Assembly (NCBI GenBank): GCA_026874595.1
Contig: CM049320.1
Coordinates: 5,831,464 to 5,895,463 of the forward strand
Length of the DNA stretch: 64,000 nt
Reading direction: 5' to 3'
From: Sipunculus nudus
Lineage: Eukaryota; Annelida; Sipuncula; Golfingiida; Sipunculidae
How positions within the stretch are numbered: position 1 is the stretch's first letter; each line of letters begins with the position of its first letter. The notes under the pieces are model-generated. The model saw only the letters and a program-made list of their open reading frames with translations. It had not been told where the DNA came from and made no database searches. Positions 48,701 through 59,266 of the stretch are shown in pieces. Made by a program: the position numbers and the translations under genes.

Positions 48701-50701
48701 TGTATCAAATTTTCCATTATTCTGAGGGATACTTTGGAGTCCTATAGCTTGAAGGATATGGGTAACAGAGACCTAATTTCAGGTTTCCATAGACACTTTT
48801 CATGGGCCTCTTTGCATGACAAGAATGAAGATTCTAGGTCCAGTTGTTACAATTTGTACCCTGTTGACAGATAACCACATTTTTAAAGGTCTCAAAAATA
48901 GAGAAAATAATTCGTAAAAATTTGAAAAAAAAATAGAGGTGGCACACCCAGTCTGCTAAAACTGAAGGAACATGTCATGATCAATATGTATGCCAAATAT
49001 CATGAGCATCAGTGTTGTAGTTATTGAGATACTGGAGTTTTTGTATCAAATTTTTCATTATTCTGGGGGGTATTTTCGAGCCATACAGCTTAATGGATAT
49101 GGGTAACAGAGACCTAATTTCAGGTTTCCATGGAGATTTTTCATGGGTCTCCCTGTGTGTAAAGAATGAAGATTCTAGGTCCAGTTGTTATGACTTGTGC
49201 CATGTTAACAGATGTTCATATCTTTAAAGGTCTCAAAAATAGAGAGAAAAATTCGAAAAAAAGCCCGAACAAATATATGTGGTGCCACCAGGCTGCAAAA
49301 ACTGATGAAACATCTCATGATCAATATGTATGCCAAAAATCATGACTATCAGTGATGTAGTTAATGAGATATTTTTTTTTATGAAACTTTTGACAATTCT
49401 ATGGGGTTACTTTGGGGCCCTATAGCTCGTAGGATATGGGTAACAGAGACCTAATTTCTGGTTTCCAAGGAGACTTTTCATAGGTCTCTCAGAATGTCAA
49501 GAATGAAGATTCAGGGTCCAGTCTTTACGATTTGTGCCCTGTTAACAGATGTTCACATGTTTAAAGGTCTCAAAAATAGAGAAAACAATTCGTAAAAAAT
49601 CGAAAAAAAAACAGGTGGCGCCACCAGTCTGCAGAAACTAATGAAACATCTCATGATCAATATGTATGCCAAAAATCATGATTATCAGTGATGAAGTTAA
49701 TAAGATATTGAAGTATTTGTATGAAATTTTTTTCTGGGGGGTACTTTGGGGCCCCATAGCTCAAAGAATATGGGTAACAGAGACCTAATTCCAGGTTTCC
49801 GAGGAGATTTTTCATGGACCTCTCCGGATGAAAAGTAAGAAGATTCCAGGTCTAGTGGTTACGATTTGTGCCTTGTTAACGGACAGACGGCCGGATGGCC
49901 GGACGGCCGGACGGATGACGGACAAAGAGTGATCGCTATAGCTCAGATGACTTACAGTCATCTGAGCTAAAAAACTATCCCCCCAAAACAGGACTAAGAT
50001 AATAACCTGGAGTACGCCTATAGACTACTAATATGAAGACACATTTATTAAAACTGGCCAAGCAAACGCTACTTTTTTTAAACTTATATTGACTTTTTTA
50101 CTGAACATAATATCTTATCTTATATGTCTTAATAACTGCCTCACTATTATTATAAAACAAAACTTTCTTGTTATGAATATTCTTTAATACATTTATACGG
50201 CTTTATTTAATATTCCTACCAAACACATGGTAACAAAAAACATATGAACGTATAACATGATCGACCCGGTCAAACAACAGAAAATTAAATGAGTGTAAAG
50301 ATGGAAGACGCTAAAAAATTCCATATCATAATGAGTATTACAAACACGAGACATGGTTCCCTGAGAACCGAACCTGAGTTTTATTCAGATTGGGCACACA
50401 CACCACATATTTAATGCTGGCGCATTTTTGGGCGTTTTTTAGTTGAGTTGTTGATTAACAGGACATCATCACAATACAATTGATAACCGTGTATCTGCAG
50501 GACACTTAACGTCTAACCCCGCAAGACCGTGTCATGAAATAAAAGCCAAGAGGATAACACGCAAAATTAAAATGGAATCTATGGAGGCCAGTGTGGAAAA
50601 ATGATCATACCTGACGGGGGATAATCTGATGAATACACTGAACTGCCAAGAAGGACAAACAATAGCGGCTCACCTGTGAAAAAGCTTGTTTCAGCTGGCA
50701 T
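33654..50701 (-). CDS. FNDC4/FNDC5-like single-pass membrane protein (irisin-precursor type)
   Basis: Exons in transcript order are 50701-50611 (proposed), 38794-38507 and 34036-33654. All joins are phase 1 and the total is 762 nt (253 aa plus TGA). The predicted chain is a signal peptide, one fibronectin III domain (about residues 32-126), a short extracellular linker of about 10 residues, a transmembrane helix (about 138-158) and a 95-residue cytoplasmic tail. Vertebrate FNDC4 and FNDC5 have this architecture and similar length; FNDC5 is shed to give irisin. Family clues are an 'ISWDV.E.DDVTG' strand pair in the FN3 domain and the 'VGEIG..ALALIAWVIAIGLF' helix followed by a basic stop-transfer HKWGRIR. 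Sequons NLT (38-40) and NRS are present, the first near the domain start. Exons 2 and 3 are well supported; exon 1 is inferred. An extra exon between FN3 and the membrane helix cannot be excluded. A precise orthology call needs a tree. Confidence 0.7.
34040..34640. other. FNDC-like intron 2, with (AT)n at 34321-34378
   Basis: Intronic AT-rich DNA with one pure AT tract. Nothing else seen. Confidence 0.6.
34642..35105 (+). mobile_element. tRNA-derived SINE in FNDC-like intron 2
   Basis: The head is TCAAACGGTCAAGATACGACC, the tRNA-like part begins near 34663, the A-box region TGGCTCAGGGGTAGAGC is at 34671-34687 and the B box GGTTCGAATCT at 34714-34724. The tail block 'aaaatggaggcggttacctc' is near 35050, followed by A-rich sequence to about 35093. 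Just after the A-rich tail the head word GTCAAGATAC (34649-34658) recurs at 35096-35105. It lies antisense to the host gene. Confidence 0.83.
35106..36460. other. FNDC-like intron 2, no exon seen
   Basis: A minus-strand frame at 35048-35437 has no splice support. Poly-A/T run near 36040. Confidence 0.4.
36466..36735 (-). mobile_element. tRNA-SINE with (TA)n tail
   Basis: Read on the minus strand, the head is GCAAGCCTAGTGGTTAAGACG (A box TAGTGGTTAAGACG at 36712-36699) with a weak B box GATTCTAACAG at 36673-36663. The body reaches about 36520 and ends in a TA dinucleotide tract (36466-36519). It is a different family from the 34642 element. No target duplication was identified. Confidence 0.55.
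36740..38500. other. FNDC-like intron 2, no exon seen
   Basis: AT-rich, with a short (TA)n at 38385-38406. The minus-strand frame at 37663-38121 is not supported by splice sites or composition. Confidence 0.4.
38507..38794 (-). CDS. FNDC-like gene, fibronectin III exon
   Basis: Acceptor tttgtatttcag and donor A|GTAAGT bound a 288-nt phase 1-1 exon, the classic symmetric FN3 module. It starts GPPAPPCNLTLDSVLP, has the strand B tryptophan in ATISWDV, the strand F core LTQYEVFLVALNIYG and ends TVTFRTLN. Two N-glycosylation sequons are visible (NLT, NRS). The G+C content is well above the flanks. Confidence 0.9.
38795..41165. other. FNDC-like intron 1, left part, no exon seen
   Basis: AT-rich sequence. 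Frames at 39605-39862, 40034-40357 and 40310-40549 lack splice support and were not called. Confidence 0.4.
41166..41955. mobile_element. Possible hAT-like nonautonomous element
   Basis: The right end, read on the minus strand, starts GGGCTGCGCGATATCACCG and is rich in 'atatcg' words. The left end (41180-41235) is a cluster of 'tattgcgata' words. GGGCTGCRCGATAT ends are common in hAT elements. The two ends do not form a clean terminal repeat, so this is tentative. Confidence 0.3.
42162..42223. repeat. (TA)n then poly-T
   Basis: About 38 bases of TA followed by about 24 T. Confidence 0.93.
42718..42754. repeat. (AT)n microsatellite
   Basis: Pure AT tract of about 37 bases. Confidence 0.93.
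42933..43180 (+). repeat. 78-bp tandem repeat, three copies
   Basis: Units start at 42933, 43011 and 43089 ('agtatttttcttgtcctctg ... gtacccggtatttgcatc') and a broken fourth begins at about 43167. The 78-bp period is a multiple of three, so a frame stays open across the array (SSVSHSV.FTV repeats), but nothing suggests that it is translated. Confidence 0.92.
43532..44010. mobile_element. TTAA-bounded MITE (piggyBac type)
   Basis: The left end is TTAAAGGGGCCCAATCA and the right end, reversed, is TTAAAGGGACATAATCA. The ends are TTAA plus GGG-rich inverted repeats of about 16 bp with a few mismatches. Length 479 bp, no coding capacity. It lies in FNDC-like intron 1. Confidence 0.72.
44011..47290. 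other. FNDC-like intron 1, middle part, no exon seen
   Basis: Mostly unique AT-rich DNA. A run of 'cttggact' words lies at 44690-44810. No supported exon. Confidence 0.4.
47295..47415. promoter_or_regulatory. Possible regulatory cluster (CRE-like, E-box)
   Basis: TGACGTCG at 47299-47306 and CACGTGAC at 47402-47409 lie in a locally GC-richer patch inside the long intron. A minus-strand frame starts about 250 bases away at 47655 and has a donor-like ATT|GTGAGT at about 47590, but no family is visible. An intronic enhancer is another reading. Confidence 0.25.
48169..48259 (+). other. Possible first exon with YY1-type start motif
   Basis: AAGATGGCGGC (48169-48179) is a typical YY1 element over a start codon. 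From ATG 48172 the frame reads MAAFALTFAFVCHIGG and on to a donor-like ATGATGG|GTAATT at 48259. It lies on the strand opposite to the FNDC-like gene. No downstream exon was found, so this is weak. Confidence 0.22.
48530..49975 (+). repeat. Tandem family of about 340-bp units, four copies, with GACGG-rich tail
   Basis: The word 'caggtggcnccaccagtctgc' recurs at about 48594, 48937, 49280 and 49612, and 'gggtaacagagacctaattt' at about 48761, 49101, 49438 and 49774, giving periods of about 330-345. The array ends with a 'gacggccggacggccgg' run (about 49885-49920) and a short palindrome, AGCTCAGATGACTTACAGTCATCTGAGCT (two 12-base arms), then A residues. This 3' end resembles one seen repeatedly in bivalve genomes. 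No coding capacity. Confidence 0.85.
49976..50578. other. FNDC-like intron 1 near proposed exon 1, nothing seen
   Basis: AT-rich. No feature supported. Confidence 0.4.
50611..50701 (-). CDS. Proposed exon 1 of the FNDC-like gene (signal peptide)
   Basis: From ATG at 50701 the frame reads MPAETSFFTGEPLLFVLLGS, then SVYSSDYPPS and a phase-1 donor G|GTATGA (50611). Joined to the FN3 exon it gives ...DYPPSG-PPAPPCNLT, a short proline-rich lead into the domain like that of vertebrate FNDC5. The hydrophobic core is short for a signal peptide. Support comes from phase, direction, sequence at the join and the CpG-rich promoter-like DNA upstream. The intron would be 11.8 kb. Confidence 0.45.
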
Positions 50702-50739
50702 ATCTACTAAATCCAGAATGTTGACACAGCCAGAACGCT

Positions 50740-50910
50740 GTATACAGAGGTGTATATGTACACGCGCCCGGCACGTTTGATGGACGCGCGTTGGGCTACC
50801 AGGTTGAAAACACCCAAAGTCCGATAGCAAATACGGAGGCTCCTCATCGGTTGCTACAGCGGCAGCTAACGCTGGGAGCCATTGGTGAATAGGTTGTCAT
50901 GACAACCGGA
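50740..50910 (-). promoter_or_regulatory. CpG-rich promoter of the FNDC-like gene with X-box and CCAAT
   Basis: A GC-rich, CpG-containing patch in an AT-rich region. It holds a perfect 16-bp palindrome GGTTGTCATGACAACC (50892-50907), close to the RFX X-box consensus, and CCAAT on the minus strand (50885-50881). Both lie about 180-200 bases upstream of the proposed ATG, a normal spacing for a minus-strand gene. Confidence 0.5.
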
Positions 50911-51578
50911 TGCCGGCCGGTTTTACACGGAGTCTGATGCTGAGAGACACTTAAACGTAACTTGGAATACGACGCCTTTTAACCAATGCAGAGAAATTAG
51001 GGTTGTACAGGTTTATTAAAACGTCTATAAAATCTGATATTTCATCTTTGGATATAGATAAAGCACTGATTCCTCCATTTATTTTATGTGGATAATTAGC
51101 GTTTCTGCTGAGTCATATATCAATGCTGTTTTCATCCTCGTGTACTGCATCAGCCGTTTCTTGTAACGGTTATTCTAATTGTCTGGGCTCATTCACTGTT
51201 TCTAAACACCTAGGGGCAAGATAGTCTTTGTTGTATAATAATGAACGTGCTCCTAAAATAAATGAACTACCTTTTTTTCTGCGAAGACGCTTTAAAACAC
51301 ATGCATGTTACTTTTAACTGAAACAGGTTGCTGCATAAACCTCACAGTGGATAGAGTACATGATGACACGTGGTACTGTACTAATAGAGTGATCACCGGG
51401 ATGACGTTAAGACCTGCTTGTCAATATTAACGAACTGAATTATTAATACAAACATTGTAAAAACAATTAATTAAACAGCGAAATGTTAAAATTTGGGGTT
51501 TATATAATTCTATTTATCTTTAACCAGAAGAGTATACTAAACGCAAACAATATTTTAAATGATTATAAGTAAAAAAAA
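50911..51578. other. Upstream flank, nothing seen
   Basis: AT-rich sequence between the proposed promoter and the minisatellite. Confidence 0.4.
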
Positions 51579-54500
51579 CCACTCCGCAATGACGACCACC
51601 CAGGTGACACAACCAGTCCGTAATTATGAGCACCACTTTCTTGATCACACCGAGATGACCACCCCGGAAACACCACCACTCCTCTGTGACGAACACTCCA
51701 GGGTCATAATCTCTGCGTCATGACCAGCACCTTCATGATAAACAATTCCGCCATGACCACCTCCCGGTAACATAACCACTGTGTAATAACCACCACCCCG
51801 TAATGACCACCGGCCCGGTAACATAACCACTACGTAATGACCACCACCCTGAAAATAAAACCACCACGTAATGACCACCACCCCATTAACAAAACCACTA
51901 TGTAATGACGACCACCCCATTATAACTACTATGTAATGGCGACCGCCCATTTATAACCACTATGTAATGACGACCACCCCATTATAACCACTTTTTAATG
52001 ACGACCACCCCGTTATAACCACTATGTAATGACCACCACCCCGTTATAACCACTATGTAATGACCACCACCCCGTTATAACCACTATTTAATGAAGACCA
52101 CCCCGTTATAACCACTATGTAATGACCACCACCCCGTTATTTCCACTACGTAATGACCACCACCCTGATAATAAAAACCACTACGTAATGACCACCATTC
52201 CATTAACATAACCACTATGTAATGCCCACCACCCCGTTATTTCCACTACGTAATGACCACCACCCTGATAATAAAAACCACTACGTAATGACCACCATTC
52301 CATTAACATAACCACTATGTAATGCCCACCACCCCGTTATAACCACTATGTAATGCCCACCACCCCGTTATAACCACTATGTTATGCCCACCACCCCGTT
52401 ATAACCACTATGTAATGACCACCACCCCGTTATAACCACTATGTAATGACCACCACCCCGTTATAACCACTATGTAAATACCACCACCCCGTTATAACCA
52501 CTATGTAATGACCACCACCCCGTTATAACCACTATGTAATGACTACCACCCCGTTATAAGCACTATGTAATGACCACCACCCCGTTATAACCACTATGTA
52601 ATGACCACCACCCCGTTATAAGCACTATGTAATGACCACCACCCCGTTATAACCACTATTTAATGACCACCACCCCGTTATAACCACTATTTAATGAAGA
52701 CCACCCCGTTATAACCACTATGTAATGACCATCACCCCGTTATTTCCACTACGTAATGACCACCACCCTGATAATAAAAACCACTACGTAATCACCACCA
52801 TCCCATTAACATAACCACTATTTAATGCCCACCACCCCGTTATAACCTCTATGTAATGCCCACCACCCCGTTATTACCACTATGTAATGACAACCACCTC
52901 CGATAAATAGCCACTAAATAGTGACGACCACCCCGTGAATATAACAACAACGCAACGAAGACCACACCGTTAACATAACCACTACGTGATGAAGACCAGC
53001 CCGTTACATAGCCACGAGGTAATGACGACCACCCCGTTAACATAACCACTATGCAATGAAGACAACCCCGGCTACATAACCACTACGTAATGACGACCAC
53101 CCCATGAACATAACAACAACGCAATAACGACCACACCGTTAACATAACCACTACGTAATGAAGACCAGCCCGTTATATAACCACATTGTAATGACGACCA
53201 CCCCGTAAACAAAACCCCTACGAAGTTATGACCAGCCGGTGAACATAACCACTAAGTAATGACTAGCACCCCCATGATTAACATTTCCGCCATAACCACT
53301 ACGAAGTTATGACCAGCCGGTGAACATAACCACTACGTTATGACGACCACCCCATGTAACATATCCACTCCGCCATGACGACCTTTCTGGTTACATGACC
53401 TCTACATAATGACCACCACCCCATTAACATAACCACTACGTTATGAAGACCACCCGGGCTTTAACATACCACTACGAATGACGACAACCCCGGTAACAGA
53501 ACCACTACGAAATGAAGACCATCCCGTTACATAGCCACAACGTAATGACGACCACCCCGTGAACATAACCACTACGTTATGACGACCACCCCGGTAACAT
53601 AATCATTACGTAATGAAGACCTACCCCGTGAACATATCCACTACGTTATGACGACAACCCCGGTAACAGAACCACTACGAAATGAAGACCATCCCGTTAC
53701 ATAGCCACAACGTAATGACGACCACCCCGTGAACATAACCACTACGTTATGACGACCACCCCGGTAACATAATCATTACGTAATGAAGACCACCCCGTGA
53801 ACATATCCACTACGTTATGACGACCATCCCGGTAACAGAACCACTACGTAATGACGACCACCCCGTGAACATAACTACTACGTTATGACGACCATCCCGG
53901 TAACAGAACCACTACGTAATGAAGACCACCCCGTGAACATAACCACTACGTTATGACGACCACCCCGTGAACATAACGACTACGTAATGACGACCAGCCC
54001 GGTTACATAACCACAACGTATTGAAAATCATTCAGATGTCATAACCACTCCGCCATGACGACCCCCTAGTTACATAACCATTCCGCCATGAGGTCCCCCT
54101 AGTTACATAACCATTCCGCCGTGAGGACACCCTAGTTACATAACCATTCCGCCATGACGACCCCCTAGTTACATAACCATTCCGCCATGACGACCCCCTA
54201 GTTACATAACCATTCCGCCATGAGGACCCCCTAGTTACATAACCATTCCGCCATGACGACCCCCCAATTACATAACCATTCCGCCATGAGGACCCCTAGT
54301 TACATAACCATTCCGCCATGACGACCCCTAGTTACATAACCATTCCGCAATGAGGACATCCCTAGGTACATAAACGCCCCGCAATGACTAAAACCCTGGT
54401 TACATAACTACTCCGCCATGACGACCACCCTGGTTATATCACCAATTATTTATTACGACCACCATGGTAACATAACCACTCAGTGATCAAAATCATCCTG

Positions 54501-55748
54501 GTTACATTTCTACTCCGCCATGACGAACATCCTGTCTACATAAACACTCCGCCATAACGACCACCCCACTTACATATCCATTCAGTTATTACGACCTCCC
54601 GGGTAACATAATCACTCCGCCATGAAGATCAACCCGATAACATAACTACTCTGCAAAGGCGACCACCCCGGTAACATAAATACTCCACCATCACGACAAC
54701 CCTAGTTACATAACCACCCCGCAATTACGACCACCCTGGTTATATAATCACTCAGTGATGATAATCTTCCAGGTAACAAAACAACTCTGCCATGACGACC
54801 ATCCTAGTAACATAACCTCGCAGTAATCACGACCACCATGGTGACATAACCACTAAGTGAAGACGACCATCCCGGTTACATATATCCACTTCAACATGTC
54901 GAATGCCCCCCTGATAAATAACTCTGCCATGACCGTCGCCCCGGTAACATCAGCATTCCGTAATGACGACCACCCCAGTGACATAACTATTCCGTAATGA
55001 CGACCTCCCCTCTAAAATAACTACTCTGCCAAGGCGACCACCCCGGTAACATATCCACTCCGCCATGACGACCATCCCTGTAATATTACCACGCCATAAT
55101 GACGACCTCCACTGTAACAAAACTACTCAGCCATGACGACAACTCCGGTAACATAACCTCTCCGCCATGACCACCACTCCGGTAACACAACCACTTTGCC
55201 ATGACCACCACTCCGGTAACATAACCACTTTGCCATGACCACCACCCCGGTGACATAACCACGCCGTAATGACGACCTCCCCTGTAACAAAACTACTCAG
55301 CCATGACGACAACTCCGGTAACATAACCTCTCCGCCATGACCACCACTCCGGTAACACAACCACTTTGCCATGACCACCACTCCGGTAACATAACCACTT
55401 TGCCATGACCACCACCCCGGTGACATAACCACGCCGTAATGACGACCTCCTCTGTCACTTAAATACTCCGCCATGACAACCACTCCAGTAACATATAACT
55501 ACTCCGCAATAACGACCACCGCTCTCACATAACTATGACCACCACTCCGGTAACATATAGCAATTCCGCCATGACCACCACGCCGGTAACATAACCACTC
55601 TACCATGACGACCACCCAGGTGACATTACCACTCCGCCAAGACAACCACCCCGGTAACACATCCACTCCACCACCACGACCACCCTTGTAACATAACCAT
55701 GCCGTAATGTCGACCAAACCAGCAACAGAACTACTCCGTCATGACGTC
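51579..55748 (+). repeat. 4.2-kb minisatellite, units of about 28-34 bp
   Basis: Units follow 'CATAACCACTACGTAATGACGACCACCCCG' with regional variants. The 28-bp 'ccccgttataaccactatgtaatgaccacca' type fills about 51950-52870. A 'gaacataaccactacgttatgacg' type fills 53000-54000. 'ctagttacataaccattccgccatga' fills 54050-54360. Diverged units follow, then 'ccggtaacataaccactttgccatgaccacca' at 55140-55440. Larger units are also repeated: about 170 bp at 53478/53648 and again at 55097/55267, and about 100 bp at 52136/52236. The plus strand is poor in G and rich in A and C. Long minus-strand frames across it (HYIVVI, GYVTGVVVM) come from the repeat. Confidence 0.95.
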
Positions 55749-57420
55749 CATAAACATGATAAGGACCAGCAAGATTACAGAAGCATTAATTATTTAGCAA
55801 GCCAGTGCCAATCACCATTATTGCCTAAATGACAAATTGAAACGACAGAAAATATCACTTGATACCATGGGAATCGTTCAAAAAAGCTTCTAGTGAGGGG
55901 GATATTCCGTCACTTAGAACAGACGAAAGTAAAAATATTTCACTGTCATCTTCATCCCGGTGAAACAGATAATCGGCCACACACTTATTACCAAATAGTG
56001 CGGTTTGTCCTTGACATCAAGTGTTGATAGGTAATATTATCGTACATATGGCATTGAATTAGAAGATAATCGATCAAGATGTGAATTACAAGGCTGTCAT
56101 GGAAACCAGACAAGACATGAAAGTAAGTCAGACGAAAGATGTGATATATTAATCGAAATAGAAAGCCGCCACGGGCAGGTTCGCTTGAGGAGGAAACTTT
56201 GTCAACGCAACAGGAAGCATTGAAAAATGAGCTGCCGGGGAGGATCCGACCACGGGAGGCAAGGGAGTGCTTTCTATAATTAACCTGAAATAAGTAACTT
56301 ATCCCTGACGCTGTATGACAAGTGATAAACGGGTGGTATCTTCAACTGCTCCGACCTCTAGGTTGGTTATGTGTCACTGTAAATCACCTGTATTCAAGTA
56401 ATTGACAACGCAATCCTGTCCACAGTATTTAAACACACACACACACACATATAAACGTTATGTTATGTTTTAAGTTAACTAGGTTAGTATATATACAAAT
56501 ATAAAGTATTTAAACAAATACAAGTCTTTGAAAATAATACAAGCCTCCGCCTTTGGGGCATTAACTTAATCGACCCATATTCCTAGGTTCATTTGTGCTT
56601 AATTGACTGAACATTTTTGAATATTCCTGAATCCGGACCATGTAAAGAATCATCACAAAAAAAATGCTTCTTTCTTGGCCCATGCCCGAAATGCTCTGAA
56701 ATTTTTTCTTGAGATTCCATTGATGATTGCGCGAGATAAGTTATGTACAAGCACACACACACACACACAAACACGAATGAGAATGAACCCATAACCTCCT
56801 GGCGGAGGCAATAAGCCGTGCAGAGAATGTAATCGACATCAGTTGTATGTATGCCTGCGCATATCTTTGTCAATCCGACAAGATTTGGTCGATGATTACA
56901 GTTTATTTTTGATACAGGTAACAACCTTCATTTTTATATGCATAACCTTCAGTACATTTACAAGGATTATCTATATGTGTTACCCTTCGAGGTTTGCAAG
57001 CTTTGAACCTTCCTTATAGATATCGAGTATGTATCCCATTTTTTATCCTTGGTTAACTTACCCTGGTTAAATACACTGGTACGCAAAATGCTTTCTCTTA
57101 AACAGACCGGCAGTGCTTTCACACAGTCTGTCATTTTCAGTCCGCAAGCGTGGTAACGAAAAATGTCCCTTAACATCTGATTCCATAAACACTGATAAAG
57201 CTCGCTCTCGTTAAACCTCCCAGTTTATCTCAAGACTACTGGCACATATGCAAAACGGACGGAAACCTGCCGCTGTCAGATTTGAACCCACGTCTTTCGG
57301 TTTACCGGCTCAGAATTCAGTCAAGATGAACACTCGACCAAAGACGGGTTAGTCGACTGGTGTAATAAATTTACGAATATGCTCATAAATATAAGTGATG
57401 ACACTATGGCTCTAACTTTA
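55749..57420. other. Intergenic, short (CA)n tracts only
   Basis: (AC)n at about 56432-56449 and 56752-56769. A tRNA-like B box (GGGTTCAAATCTG, minus strand, about 57291-57279) hints at a SINE head fragment, but the A box is unclear. No gene seen. Confidence 0.4.
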
Positions 57421-57836
57421 AACTACGGCAATCTTAAAGGTGTTCCTTCATTTTACAATTACCATCCATACAAACGGTGTTATTAAATAAAGCGTTCTCT
57501 TTCACATTATATACCGACCCTCCGAACTTATTGAGTTTTTCATTAAATTAACCGAAAAAATCAACGAAATTAGTTCCATACGGTATATGACAGGTATTCT
57601 TGAATCCTTCGGTGCTCGAATGTTTATTCAATCATCAGATAAATATGGTCGCCCACTTTGTTCCAGCGAACCAAGGCTTCTAACCATTACTCTGTATCTA
57701 TCACATCAAGCCTTAACTGGACCGATTTGCCAAAGAGAACGCCATTAATCTATTTGACATGGATGATAAGATTTATGTGAAGAAAATATAAAACATCGAA
57801 CAAGAACTGGGTCAAGTCCTACTATAGGTTAAATAC

Positions 57837-57840
<4 letters not shown>

Positions 57841-57922
<82 letters not shown>
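57841..57922. repeat. (TCTG)n(TC)n compound microsatellite
   Basis: About 40 bases of TCTG followed by about 40 of TC, at the end of unit 1 of the 0.9-kb array. Confidence 0.96.
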
Positions 57923-57925
<3 letters not shown>

Positions 57926-58736
57926 ATATACGGTTATGATTTTGCAAGAGAAATAACTATTTCGGTTTCTTAAAGCACTGAATCACGCATTTAACAGGAG
58001 AAATAAGTTGAAATTCAATTAAAAAAGTCGCCCAAAATTTGAACGCCACATTAACAAAATAGTACACCAAGGTTAAAACCTTTACCCGTCATCCTGGGCA
58101 CCTTCTAATGAAGGTCTGTGACAGGGTCGTTCAGAGGAAATGGACAAATAGCTTAGAGGGCTCAAAATAACGTGGTGTCCTTGAGGATCCTATAGGATTT
58201 ATATTAGTATGATAATAAAAAGTAAATTTTTTACATAAACAATATATGAACAAGTGTTGGACAGGAAAAGTATTAATGAAAGCTGTATAAAATTTTATTT
58301 ATAAAGGTAACTTTAACCATTTCATTGATTCTCCATTTGCAATTCATTTGCAAATAATCGAATTAAAAATTGGTATTAATTAAAACCGTCTCTTTCCCCT
58401 TGAACGTCTGTACTCCGAACTAGTTGAGTGTTTAATTAAATTGACTGAGAAATTTTCCTAATTTTTTCCTCAAGGAATATGACAGATATTCCTAAATTCT
58501 TCGGGGCTCCAATGCTTATTGAATTATCAGAGCAATTAATATTAGTTTGCCAGGATTTATTCCAGAGTATCGAGACCTCTAATAAATACTCTGTAATTAT
58601 TTCATCAGTCCTAAACTAGACCGATTAGCAAAGGAGAACGACATGTATCTATTAGACATGGATGATTCGATTCACGCGTAGTAAATATGAAATATGGAAC
58701 AAAAGCTAGGTCAATTCCTAAAAAAGATTGAATACA

Positions 58737-58741
<5 letters not shown>

Positions 58742-58815
<74 letters not shown>

Positions 58816-58850
58816 AAGCACAACCATGTGTATATATATATATATATATA
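58742..58850. repeat. (TC)n(AC)n microsatellite with short TA tract
   Basis: About 48 bases of TC, then about 26 of AC, then a short TA run, at the equivalent position in unit 2. Confidence 0.96.
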
Positions 58851-58952
58851 ACGATATATCTATATGGTTATAATTTTGAAAGAGCCATCAGTACTTTTAA
58901 TTGGAAAACTGAATCATGTATTTAACAGCTGAATTGATATTTTTGGTTTAAC

Positions 58953-59266
58953 TTAGATCATCCAGTGGGGGCGGTGGTGTAATGGTTAAGGTGCCGGGCT
59001 CGTGATCGAGAGTTGGTGAGTTCGAATCCCGGTCAGACACACACCGTGCCAAGACCCTTAGGCAAGGTCCAAACCGTAAGCGTACCTCTGGCCACCCACT
59101 AGTAGAAATGGGTACCAGTAAATACTGGGAAGGTAACCTGCGATGGACTAGCGTCCCATCCATGAGGAGTTTAACTCCTTAGTCGCTACCGAAACCGGGA
59201 TAAGCTCCGGCCTGATGAGCCATTAGGCTCGGGTGTAAAAGCCCAGCAGTCTTTTAGATCATCCAG
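58953..59266 (+). mobile_element. tRNA-derived SINE with 13-bp target duplication
   Basis: The element at 58966-59253 is flanked by TTAGATCATCCAG at 58953-58965 and 59254-59266. The tRNA-like head has TGGTGTAATGGTTAAGGTGCC (A box) and GAGTTCGAATCCC (B box, 59018-59030). The 3' part has 'gggataagctccggcctgatgagcc', a block like conserved SINE core domains. It is inserted in unit 2 of the 0.9-kb array. Confidence 0.88.

Noticed and set aside
51645-55717. Minus-strand repetitive proteins (VVVMAEWLCYRSGGHG type)
   Set aside because: They arise from the minisatellite. Frames start and stop with unit-length changes and there is no promoter or splice support.
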